From Burkholderia thailandensis E264 (lineage in GTDB: Bacteria > Pseudomonadota > Gammaproteobacteria > Burkholderiales > Burkholderiaceae), in assembly GCF_000012365.1 (NCBI RefSeq), contig NC_007650.1, forward strand, positions 2,666,001 through 2,730,000: a stretch of DNA of 64,000 bases, written 5' to 3'. Of this stretch, positions 41,737 through 51,286 are shown piece after piece. Numbering within the stretch: the stretch's first letter is position 1; the number at the start of each line of letters is the position of its first letter. The notes under the pieces are model-generated. The model searched no databases. It saw only the letters and a program-made list of their open reading frames with translations, and was not told where the DNA came from. Position numbers and translations under genes: made by a program.

Positions 41737-44100
41737 TCACGGCTGCAGCTTCAACCGGAACGCGACCACCCCCGGCTCTTCGGTCGATGACACCATAAAG
41801 CCGCTGTCTTTCGCGAGCGAGATCATCGCCGTGTTCTCGCGCAGCGCCTCGCCGATCATCCACGCCGTTCCGCGCGAGCGCGCGTATTCGATGATGCGCG
41901 TCATCAGCATTCGCCCAAGTCCCTTGCCCTTTTGATCGGGCCGCACCGCGATCGCAAACTCGGTGGCTTCGTTGTCCGGATCGGTTACCGCCCGCACCGC
42001 GCCCAGCGTATGCGCGTGGCCGTCGGCATCGTCGCGCGTCGCGATCAGCGCCATCTCGCGGTCGTAATCGATCTGCGTCATTCGCGCGATCTGTGAATGG
42101 TCGAAGTTGCGTACCGCACCGAAGAAACGCATCCGCAAATCGTCCGGCGTCATCGCACTCAGCAGCTCGCGATGCGCGGCCTCGTCCTCGGGGCGAATCG
42201 GCCGCACGGTGATGCGCTCCCCGTGCCAGTCGAGCTTCTGCTCGAGATAGCGCGGATACGGAACAATCGCGAGCCGGCTGCGTCCCGTCGCGAGCCTGAT
42301 GCGAGGCTCGAGCGCGACGACGCGCGTGGGACGCACGCGCAGCACGAGCGACATCTCGACGATTTCGCGTACCTCGCACACCGCCTGCGAAAGCGCCGTC
42401 AGTGCGTGCAGCAGCGGCTCGGGCGGCGCGCGGCGCGCATACGGCGACCGCGCGACGACTGCACGCGCGAGCACCGTATTGAAAGGCGGCAGCCCGTAGA
42501 CGACGAACGGCGCGGAAACACCGTCCGCTGGCGGCACCGAATAACGGAACACCGGCCCGAAGTTCTGGTCGTCGTACATCCGGACCGTGATGTCGACGAT
42601 CGCATCGCCGCCGTCGACGTCCGCGTCGGTCGAGCGCTCGATGCCGAAGCCGGCCAGCCATTCGAGCGCCGCCTCGCCTTCGAACCCGTCACGCCCCTGT
42701 GCGAGCGCTGCGCGCGCCGCGTGCTGCGCGGCCGAGATCGACGCCACCGGTTGCGGCGGCGTGCCCTCCGGCGTCTGCATCAACAGTTCTCGGCCCAATT
42801 GATAATCGACGAGACGCGCATGCGCGCGCGCGAGACGCTGTGGCGTCGTGTGCACGGGGATGCCGTGCTCGTGCAGCGCGTCGCGCGTCGCGGCATCGAC
42901 GCCGCCGAAGAAGCACGCGAGCATGCCGCGGCGCGCGAACTTGCGCGATTCGATCAGCACGCGCGCGACGTCGCCTGCGGGCGCGCTATGCGACGTCGCA
43001 TGAACCACGAACACGGTGCCTGTCGGAGGATGCTGCGCGAGCGCCTTCAGCACCGCGCCGAAATACTCGGGACGCGCGTCGTCGCCGAGCAGCAGCGGAT
43101 TGCCTGCGGCGATTCCCGCGGGCAGCGCGCCGCCGACCTCGTCGACAGCCGCCTGCGGCCATTGCGCGAGCGTTTCCCCCGCCGCCGCGAGCGCATCGAC
43201 GGCAAGCTTCGCGACGCCTCTGTCGCTCGTCACGAGCGTCGCCGCACCGCTCGCCGCCACTGCCCGACCGACGCCGAGCGTCTCGATCTCATCGAGGAGA
43301 TCGTCGAGCGCGTCCACTCGCACCATCCCAGCACGCTGAAACGCGGCCGTATAGAGCAGATCGCCCGAATCACCGCGCCCCACGCGCAACGCGAGCACCG
43401 GCTTGTTGCGCGCCGCCGCGCGTGCGGCCGACATGAACTTGCGCGCCGATTTCACCGTGTCGAGTTCGAGCAGGATCGCGCGCGTCGAGGCGTCGCTCGC
43501 GAGGTAGTCGAGCACGTCGGCCGCGTCGACGTCCGCTTCGCCGCCGAGCGCGACCGCATGAGAAAAGCCGAGCCCGCGCGCATGCGCCCATCCAAGCACC
43601 GCGTTCGTCAGCGCATTCGATTGCGACACCCACGCGACGCCGCCCGCCTTGACGATGCATGCCGGCGCACCGAAATGCGCATTCAGCGCGGGCGATACGA
43701 CACCCAGGCTGCCGGGCCCGACGACGCGCAGCAGATACGGCTTCGCCGCGGCGAGCGCCCGTTCGAGCGCGGCCCGATCAGCGCTCGTGCGGGCTTCGCC
43801 GACGATGATCGCCGCGCGCGCGCCCAGGCCGCCCAGCTTGCGCACGATGCCGGGCCACGTCGCGGGCGGCGTGCACACGAGTGCGACCGACGGCGCGCTC
43901 GGCAACTGGTCGACATATGGGTAAGCCTTGTGGCCGTTCAGTTCGCCGTACTTCGGGTTGACGGGCCAGATCGCACCGCCGAACCGCCCGTCGAGCACGC
44001 ACGCCCAAACCATCGCGCCGACGCTGCCCGGACGCGGCGAAGCGCCGACGACGGCAACGGACGTCGGATGGAACATAGCATCGAGATTGCGAACGGTCAC
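41737..44100 (-). CDS. PatZ-like protein acetyltransferase (acyl-CoA-ligase-like plus GNAT)
   Basis: A 787-residue protein joining an NDP-forming acyl-CoA-synthetase-like region to a C-terminal GNAT domain, as in PatZ/YfiQ lysine acetyltransferases that inactivate acetyl-CoA synthetase. The CoA-binding Rossmann domain opens FHPTSVAVVGASPRPGSVG. A succinyl-CoA-ligase-like domain follows to about 450. The GNAT domain is about 620-787, with RPIRPEDEAAHRELLSAMTPDDLRMRFF and VRPDQKGKGLGRMLMTRIIEYA. The segment between, where an ATP-grasp domain is expected, is short and poorly conserved. The start is GTG at 44100 with GGAG five bases ahead; the longer frame to 44259 lacks conservation. Confidence 0.85.
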   Translation of the reverse strand: MTVRNLDAMFHPTSVAVVGASPRPGSVGAMVWACVLDGRFGGAIWPVNPKYGELNGHKAYPYVDQLPSAPSVALVCTPPATWPGIVRKLGGLGARAAIIVGEARTSADRAALERALAAAKPYLLRVVGPGSLGVVSPALNAHFGAPACIVKAGGVAWVSQSNALTNAVLGWAHARGLGFSHAVALGGEADVDAADVLDYLASDASTRAILLELDTVKSARKFMSAARAAARNKPVLALRVGRGDSGDLLYTAAFQRAGMVRVDALDDLLDEIETLGVGRAVAASGAATLVTSDRGVAKLAVDALAAAGETLAQWPQAAVDEVGGALPAGIAAGNPLLLGDDARPEYFGAVLKALAQHPPTGTVFVVHATSHSAPAGDVARVLIESRKFARRGMLACFFGGVDAATRDALHEHGIPVHTTPQRLARAHARLVDYQLGRELLMQTPEGTPPQPVASISAAQHAARAALAQGRDGFEGEAALEWLAGFGIERSTDADVDGGDAIVDITVRMYDDQNFGPVFRYSVPPADGVSAPFVVYGLPPFNTVLARAVVARSPYARRAPPEPLLHALTALSQAVCEVREIVEMSLVLRVRPTRVVALEPRIRLATGRSRLAIVPYPRYLEQKLDWHGERITVRPIRPEDEAAHRELLSAMTPDDLRMRFFGAVRNFDHSQIARMTQIDYDREMALIATRDDADGHAHTLGAVRAVTDPDNEATEFAIAVRPDQKGKGLGRMLMTRIIEYARSRGTAWMIGEALRENTAMISLAKDSGFMVSSTEEPGVVAFRLKLQP

Positions 44101-45309
44101 GGCAACTCCGCTGAAAGGATTGAGCGACGGCGATCGAAGCGCGGCCCTGCCGGACCGAGCCCGAGTGCCCATAGGATAGGCGAAGCATCGGGCGCCGCCT
44201 ATATGCCTTTCGGCCGAATCGCCGAGCTGCGCAAGCATCGGCATCATCGACGCAAACACTTCGCCGCCGCCCGCGGGAAACGCGCTTCGCGGCCGGATGC
44301 GTCATACGGCGCGAGCCGTCTTTTTCGAAACGGAGCAGGACGAGATGAACGAATGGACCGAGCAAGCCGCACACCTGGATGCGTCGAGACCCGTCTTCCG
44401 CCGGGCAACGAGCCGTTCGCGGCTCGGCAGCGCAAATGCGGGCACGCGCCGCACGAAGCGAATTTCCGCCGCCTTCACGATTCCGCTTGCAACGGGTCGA
44501 GCCGCGACGCGCACCGCCGCGGCTAGACCGAGCGGACACGAACACGCCGAGGCCAATTGCGGCGTCCGCTTCCGGACACGGCCACGCGTCGATATCAAGC
44601 CCCACGGATCGAAGCGTCTCGCCGCGCGACATGCGAAGTCCGGCACGCCCGCCCTGAAACGGCCGTCTCGAAGATTCTGCCCAGTCGGATCGAATATCGA
44701 AAAAGCCGGGCCGTCAGATTCGATGCATTGCCGAATAGCGGACAATTCCCGCGCATCGCCGAGCACCGTCGTGCAATCAATCGAACGACACGGCCCGCCA
44801 TTCGAGTCGAATCGAATTCAATGCTTGATTCCACCGCGTCCACCGCATCCACCGCGCGATCGCAGTCAAATGCGAAAACAGCGGGGCCGCCTGTCGCAGG
44901 CGTCGAGCGAACCCGCGATCGCGGTGGCGCAGCGGCGCGCCGCTCGCGATCCGTTTGCGGCCGCGCTTCACGACGAACGTCGAAATACGCGAGCCGGCAT
45001 TGCACGCGGCCGGGAAACGCTGTGCCGGAGCACAACAGTCGTTTTTCATTCATGCCGGCTGCAGTGCGGCATGATTCGCTCGCCGCTCGAATGAGCAAGC
45101 TGTCTCGGAAATATCGTCTACGCGAACCCGCCGCCCGAACATTACCCATATCCGTCTACGGATAGGCGGATCGGAATGGACGAACAGCGCCGTCTCGCCT
45201 TATCTGCACGTTGCCGCTTCCCCCATATCGCGGTTGAAATGCGCCGCCGTCACTCGGATCGCAGGCAGGGCGACATGCCAAAGGCATCGATGCGGCACGC
45301 GCTTCGCGC

Positions 45310-45333
45310 CGCCAAAGGTGAGCGTTTTCGGGA
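45310..45333 (-). repeat. Copy 1 of 24-base repeat beside H-NS
   Basis: Twenty-three of 24 bases equal 45645-45668, which abuts the H-NS stop codon. The minus-strand core reads CCCGAAAACGCTCACC (45317-45332). Confidence 0.7.
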
Positions 45334-45590
45334 GTCGAGGTGAGAATATTCGGGATTGGGTATCGAGCCGCGGCGAAATCGCGAAGCGAAATCGACAATA
45401 CCGCACAGGGCATCCCGTATGCACGAGACGATGTGAAACAACTTTATCGATGCGACAAGTTCGAAGCGACAGCTAAATCACGCAATATCCGCCCGAGTGC
45501 ACGCGTTTCATCGCCGAATCGGCGCGTAACCCTCTGCGTCGCGAAATCGCGCAGTCGGCGTGAAACACGGCGGCGCAAACAGTCCAGTCG

Positions 45591-45634
45591 CCGAAAACAA
45601 AACGGTGCGACTGGCAAACCTGCCACTCGCACCG
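45591..45634 (-). terminator. Rho-independent terminator of hns
   Basis: On the minus strand a stem with GGTGCGA...TCGCACC outer arms and TGGCA/TGCCA inner arms (one mismatch), loop about four bases, is followed by GTTTTGTTTTC. It begins 35 bases downstream of the H-NS stop. Confidence 0.85.
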
Positions 45635-45644
45635 TCGTTCAAGG

Positions 45645-45668
45645 CGCCAAAGGTGAGGGTTTTCGGGA
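45645..45668 (-). repeat. Copy 2 of 24-base repeat beside H-NS
   Basis: Lies between the H-NS stop codon and its terminator. The minus-strand core is CCCGAAAACCCTCACC (45652-45667). See the copy at 45310-45333. Confidence 0.7.
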
Positions 45669-45959
45669 TCAGTCCTTGATCAGGAAGCGGTTGCGATTCT
45701 TGCCGAGCCACGCCGGCGCGCGGCCACGGCCGCTCCAGGTTTCACCCGTTTTCGGATTGAGGTACTTCGGCGGCAGCGCGCGCTTCGGCTTCGCCGCCGC
45801 CTTGATGCTTCTGAACCCCAACTCTTCCGGCGTGATGTCGTATTCCTCGATCTTCGCCTTGATGTCGGCAATGGCGTCCGCGATCGCTTTTTCGCGTTCC
45901 TTGTCGATTTTCTGCTGAAGTTTTTCGAGCTGTGCGGTCAGTTGCCTATAGGTCGCCAT
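45669..45959 (-). CDS. H-NS-family nucleoid protein
   Basis: A 96-residue H-NS/BpH3-type DNA-binding protein that silences AT-rich DNA. The N-terminal coiled coil for dimerisation (LTAQLEKLQQKIDKEREKAIADAIADI) is followed by IEEYDITPEELGF and the C-terminal DNA-binding domain with YLNPKTGETWSGRGRAPAWL, which contains the GRGRAP loop typical of beta-proteobacterial members. GGAG lies nine bases before the ATG. Its location beside lower-GC DNA is usual for accessory H-NS paralogues. Confidence 0.95.
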   Translation of the reverse strand: MATYRQLTAQLEKLQQKIDKEREKAIADAIADIKAKIEEYDITPEELGFRSIKAAAKPKRALPPKYLNPKTGETWSGRGRAPAWLGKNRNRFLIKD

Positions 45960-46061
45960 ATGGATGAAGCTCCGTCTCGTTATTTATACAAAGAAGTATA
46001 TGAATCAATTCAGGATCAATCGAACATTTTTCGCATTGCTTTCATATCCCGCAAGCGAAGC

Positions 46062-46349
46062 TCAGAGGCCATTTCTAGCCTTGCATGCGAAGAGAAGGTT
46101 TCGCACGCCGTTATCGACCGATTGCCTGATCGTATCGAAATCGCCGCCGCACATGCCGCGCGCATTCTGAATGCAGGTGTCCCACGGACCGCCTTCCGGG
46201 CACTGGACCATCGTGGTCGCGCGTCCGTCCGGCGTAAACAGCGGCGCGCTCCCCCCGCAGCCGGAAAGCCCCGTTATTAAAGCAATCAAAAATCCCGTCC
46301 GCAAGAACGCGCCGCATTGCCCCGGCGCTGGCGCACCCGTCTGTTTCAT
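46062..46349 (-). CDS. Small lipoprotein
   Basis: A 95-residue protein with a basic N-terminus, a hydrophobic stretch (FLRTGFLIALITGLSG) and a lipobox LSGC, so membrane-anchored through Cys 31 or so. The mature part has three more Cys (VQCPEGGPWDTC, GMCGGDF), suggesting disulfides. Function unknown. The frame opens to 46565, but the ATG at 46349 begins the signal peptide. It is 67 bases downstream of the BON-protein gene and may be co-transcribed. Confidence 0.7.
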   Translation of the reverse strand: MKQTGAPAPGQCGAFLRTGFLIALITGLSGCGGSAPLFTPDGRATTMVQCPEGGPWDTCIQNARGMCGGDFDTIRQSVDNGVRNLLFACKARNGL

Positions 46350-46416
46350 GAATCTGCCTATCGCTCCGCTTTCTTCTTGGACGACGCGAGTATATGCCAA
46401 CGTAAGCGGCAAAGGG

Positions 46417-47190
46417 TCAATCGGGTGCAACGAGTGTCTTGTAAGGCGCATGTCCGCGCGGATCGTCGGTAAGCCGAATGAATACGCGTTCGACGTCCGG
46501 CAGCGCCTCGAGCCGGCGCCGCAACGCGTCGCGATCGAACGATGCGGGTGCGCATCCTTCGGCATAAACGAAGCGGCGTTGAATCGTGATCCAGATGCTC
46601 GTGCCGGCCAATGCCGGATCGCCGTCGGCGAATCGCCTTTTCAGTTCTTCGGCAATCGGCTTGTCATATAAATAGGAATTCGGTTTGCTGCAGCGATGCG
46701 CAAGCCAGCAAGTCGTTCCTCGCTCGACGCGGTAATGCGCATCGTCCTCCATTTGCGCGCGTGTCATCAGCGGACCGAGCGGCGTCGGACATTCGGCAAT
46801 CGAATGCGACAATGCAAAAAAAGGATCGTCGTACCAATTGCGTCGCTCGATCGGAGCGGGCGATGCCGAAAACGCGGGCGATGCCGGCACCGCCACCGAA
46901 GCGGGCAAAGCGGACGAAGCCGCCGATGTCGGCATGAATGTCGATGCAATGAACGGCGACTCCGCATTCGATACCGACGACGAAGTCGACACGGACGATG
47001 CGGGTAATGCGGGTAATGCGGGTAATGCGGGTAATGCGGGTAATGCGGGTAATGCGGGTAATGCGGACCATGCTGGCGCTACCGGCGACACGACCGACGC
47101 CCCGCCCTGCACGAACGCGAACGCATCCGCGGCGGCAGCGGCAGTGACGGCGAACACCACGCACGACGCGGCGAATCCGATGCGTTTCAT
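46417..47190 (-). CDS. Secreted BON-domain protein with repetitive linker
   Basis: A 257-residue protein. Signal peptide at residues 1-26 (ending DAFAF). A low-complexity linker includes seven ALP repeats. The C-terminal domain (about 170-250) has IAEELKRRFADGDPALAGTSIWITIQRRFVYAEG and LPDVERVFIRL, the layout of a BON domain, which binds membranes or phospholipid. Four Cys in the middle part (AECPTP, TTCWLAHRCS) could form disulfides. The ribosome site is AGGAGG. Confidence 0.7.
   Translation of the reverse strand: MKRIGFAASCVVFAVTAAAAADAFAFVQGGASVVSPVAPAWSALPALPALPALPALPALPALPASSVSTSSSVSNAESPFIASTFMPTSAASSALPASVAVPASPAFSASPAPIERRNWYDDPFFALSHSIAECPTPLGPLMTRAQMEDDAHYRVERGTTCWLAHRCSKPNSYLYDKPIAEELKRRFADGDPALAGTSIWITIQRRFVYAEGCAPASFDRDALRRRLEALPDVERVFIRLTDDPRGHAPYKTLVAPD
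47002..47064. repeat. Nine-base tandem repeat, seven copies
   Basis: GGGTAATGC repeated seven times exactly; on the minus strand it encodes Ala-Leu-Pro. In frame, so copy number can vary without frameshift. Confidence 0.95.
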
Positions 47191-47277
47191 CGCACGCCTC
47201 CTGAAAATGCGCCCGGCGATGCGCGAGCGTCGACACGTCAGTTGCGAATGCGTCCCACGCGTTATGCGAGCCGGCGG

Positions 47278-48843
<1,566 letters not shown>

Positions 48844-48939
48844 AAATCGAGACGGATTATCTCATGCAAGAGACATCCGGCAAACACCCGCCATAAAAGG
48901 CTCTGCCTCGATCCGGGGACCATCGCCTCGCTGCTTTCG

Positions 48940-48966
48940 TCTACATAAAGAGACGTTTTCTGTAGA
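48940..48966. promoter_or_regulatory. Possible activator site for the GntP promoter
   Basis: TCTACA (48940-48945) and TGTAGA (48961-48966) form an inverted repeat with partial symmetry between them (AAA and TTT arms). It is about 100 bases upstream of the -24/-12 element, the expected distance for a sigma-54 activator. Confidence 0.5.
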
Positions 48967-49039
48967 ATCGGACGCAGCCGGCGCGCCCGTCGCCACGCGC
49001 GGCCCTTCGCGTGGCCGCCGCGCCGCGCCGCATAGCGGA

Positions 49040-49054
49040 TGGCACGAATCCTGC
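49040..49054 (+). promoter_or_regulatory. Sigma-54 promoter of the GntP-family gene
   Basis: TGGCACGAATCCTGC matches TGGCACG-N4-TTGC at all but one base, with correct GG-to-GC spacing. Transcription should start near 49066, about 65 bases before the start codon. Confidence 0.8.
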
Positions 49055-49130
49055 GGAAACGCGTGCCGCAGCGTCGCGCGGTCCGCCGGGCCCGCCCATG
49101 CGCACAACAACCAAGATTTAGGAGACTCTC

Positions 49131-50534
49131 TTGTCATTCGTGATCGTCCTCGCCGCGCTGGCGTTCCTGATGTTCGCCGCCTATCGCGGCTACAGCGTGA
49201 TCCTGTTCGCGCCCGTCGCCGCGCTCGGCGCGGTGCTGCTGACCGATCCCGCCGCCGTCGCCCCCGTCTTCTCCGGCATCTTCATGGAAAAGATGGTCGG
49301 CTTCGTGAAGCTCTACTTCCCGGTGTTCCTGCTCGGCGCCGTGTTCGGCAAGGTGATCGAGCTGTCCGGCTTCTCCGAGGCGATCGTCGCCGCCGCGATC
49401 CGCTATATCGGCCGCTCGCGCGCGAATGCGGTGATCGTCGCGGTGTGCGCGCTCCTCACCTACGGCGGCGTGTCGCTGTTCGTCGTCGTGTTCGCTGTCT
49501 ATCCGTTCGCGGCCGAGCTCTATCGCCAGAGCAACATTCCGAAGCGCCTGATGCCGGGCGCGATCGCACTCGGCGCGTTCTCGTTCACGATGGATTCGCT
49601 GCCCGGCACGCCGCAGATCCAGAACATCATCCCGACGACGTTCTTCAAGACCACCGCGTGGGCCGCGCCCGCGCTCGGCACGATCGGATCGGTGTTCATC
49701 ATCATCGTCGGCCTGTCGTATCTCGAATGGCGCCGCCGCTCGGCACTCGCGCGCGGCGAAGGCTACGGCACGTCGCTCATCAACGAGCCGGAACGCGTCG
49801 AGACGAAGTCGTTGCCGAATCCGATGCTCGCGGTGTCGCCACTCGTGCTCGTCGGCGTCGCGAACTTCGCGCTGACGAAACTGATCCCGGTGTGGTACGG
49901 CGGCGCATCGTACACGGTGCCGCCCGACGTGCTGCCGGGCGTCCATACGCCGATCACGACGCCGATCAAGACGGTCGTCGCGATCTGGTCGGTGGAGGCG
50001 GCGCTGCTGCTCGGCATCCTGCTCGTCGTCATCACCGCGTTCAAGCGCGTGCACGAGCGCTTCGCGACGGGCACCAAGGCCGCCGTCGGCGGCGCGCTGC
50101 TCGCCGCGATGAACACCGCGTCCGAATACGGCTTCGGCGGCGTGATCGCCGCGCTGCCGGGCTTCATCGTCGTCGGCGACGCGCTGAAGAACATTCCGAA
50201 TCCGCTCGTCAACGCGGCCGTGTCGGTCAGCTCGCTCGCGGGGATCACGGGCTCCGCGTCGGGCGGGATGAGCATCGCGCTCGCGGCGATGTCCGATCTC
50301 TTCATCAAGGGCGCGCAGGCCGCGCAGATCCCGATGGACGTGCTGCACCGGGTCGTCGCGATGGCGAGCGGCGGCATGGACACGCTGCCGCACAACGGCG
50401 CGGTGATCACGCTGCTCGCGGTGACGGGCCTCACGCACCGCGAATCGTACCGGGACATCTTCGCCGTGACCGTCATCAAGACGCTCGCGGTGTTCTTCGT
50501 GATCGCCGTCTATTATCTGACGGGACTCGTCTGA
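49131..50534 (+). CDS. GntP-family permease
   Basis: A 467-residue inner-membrane transporter with about 12 hydrophobic helices, of the GntP (gluconate/organic acid:H+) group. The start is TTG at 49131, preceded by AGGAG seven bases earlier. Typical stretches include MEKMVGFVKLYFPVFLLGAVFGKVIELSGFSEAIV and GGVSLFVVVFAVYPFA. The substrate is unknown; the divergent PAS-containing sigma-54 activator and strong sigma-54 promoter show that expression is induced rather than constant. Confidence 0.9.
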   Translation: MSFVIVLAALAFLMFAAYRGYSVILFAPVAALGAVLLTDPAAVAPVFSGIFMEKMVGFVKLYFPVFLLGAVFGKVIELSGFSEAIVAAAIRYIGRSRANAVIVAVCALLTYGGVSLFVVVFAVYPFAAELYRQSNIPKRLMPGAIALGAFSFTMDSLPGTPQIQNIIPTTFFKTTAWAAPALGTIGSVFIIIVGLSYLEWRRRSALARGEGYGTSLINEPERVETKSLPNPMLAVSPLVLVGVANFALTKLIPVWYGGASYTVPPDVLPGVHTPITTPIKTVVAIWSVEAALLLGILLVVITAFKRVHERFATGTKAAVGGALLAAMNTASEYGFGGVIAALPGFIVVGDALKNIPNPLVNAAVSVSSLAGITGSASGGMSIALAAMSDLFIKGAQAAQIPMDVLHRVVAMASGGMDTLPHNGAVITLLAVTGLTHRESYRDIFAVTVIKTLAVFFVIAVYYLTGLV

Positions 50535-50540
50535 CCCGGC

Positions 50541-50633
50541 GGCGGGCGCGACACGCCCGCCTCGCGGCGCCCGCGCATGCCGCTGCCCGCCGTATCGGCC
50601 CGGCGCGCCCCCTCGGCGGCGCACCGGGCCGAT
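50541..50633 (+). terminator. Two perfect hairpins after the GntP-family gene
   Basis: First stem GGCGGGCG (50541-50548) with CGCCCGCC (50554-50561), five-base loop. Second stem ATCGGCCCGG (50594-50603) with CCGGGCCGAT (50624-50633). Neither is followed by a T-run, so termination would be weak or Rho-aided; they may only protect the 3' end. Confidence 0.45.
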
Positions 50634-50859
50634 CTCGTCTTCGCTCATACTTTTCACCGTGACGCGCCGCCGCAACATGCGGGTTTGCGCGAACGCCGAA
50701 CGGCCGCCGCGCAACGCGCTACGATGCGTCGGCAGGCCGCCCGCCCGCACCGCCCGAGCGCCTCGCGAAATTCTCATTGCCGCCGTCCGGTTCGGTTAAA
50801 CTGCGTTGAAGCAGTCCGCAAAGCAACATTTCCTACTTCACGACACGAGGACACGTTCA

Positions 50860-51132
50860 ATGCGCACGACCGGTTCTTCCGGGGCCATGACCCTGCTGAC
50901 CGAATTCGATCAGGCCGACGGCCGCGAGCTTCGCTCGCTGCGTCTCGCGGCCACCGAAGACGGTAAAAGCGTACTGCTCATCGAAGTCGACGAACGCAAG
51001 CCCGGCATCCATCGGGAAGTACGCTACGAAATCACCCCCGCCGAGTTGATCGCCGCGATTCGTTCGCACGGCGCGGAACTGCCCGGCGAAACGCACGGCG
51101 CCGTCCCGCTCGCCCGCACCACGACGCCCTGA
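50860..51132 (+). CDS. Small protein of unknown function
   Basis: A 90-residue soluble protein. The start at 50860 has GAGGAC eight bases ahead. No signal peptide or membrane helix. The sequence is mixed alpha/beta in look (LLTEFDQADGRELRSLRLAAT, VLLIEVDERKPGIHREVRYEITPAELIAAIRSHG). I do not recognise a named family. The 325-base gap upstream holds only the GntP hairpins. Confidence 0.7.
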   Translation: MRTTGSSGAMTLLTEFDQADGRELRSLRLAATEDGKSVLLIEVDERKPGIHREVRYEITPAELIAAIRSHGAELPGETHGAVPLARTTTP

Positions 51133-51286
51133 TCCCGCCACGGTGAGGCCGCGCCCGCTCGCGCTCTCACCGTTCTCTCCGCGCGCCCGTCCGCGGCGCG
51201 ATCTCGTTTCCGAAAATAGCCGATAATCGGCGCATTCACGCGCTCCATGCCGCGCGCGCTTCGCGGCGACCGTCCATCGTTTCGTC

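Larger units (their letters stand above)
44101..45668. other. Gene-poor 1.5-kb stretch of lower GC
   Basis: No supported gene. Several frames of 60-260 codons are open on both strands, but they lack ribosome sites, family sequence and the strong G/C third-position bias of neighbours. Composition drops from about 44.7 kb onward. A small perfect hairpin, ATCCG-TCTA-CGGAT, lies near 45150-45163. The end holds the H-NS terminator and two copies of a 24-base repeat. Confidence 0.5.

Noticed and set aside
44297..45165. Open frames of 200-265 codons in the gene-poor region
   Set aside because: No ribosome sites, no family match, and base use at third positions unlike real neighbours.
47002..47064. 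Short tandem repeats considered as a CRISPR array
   Set aside because: Units are nine bases with no spacers and lie inside a coding frame.
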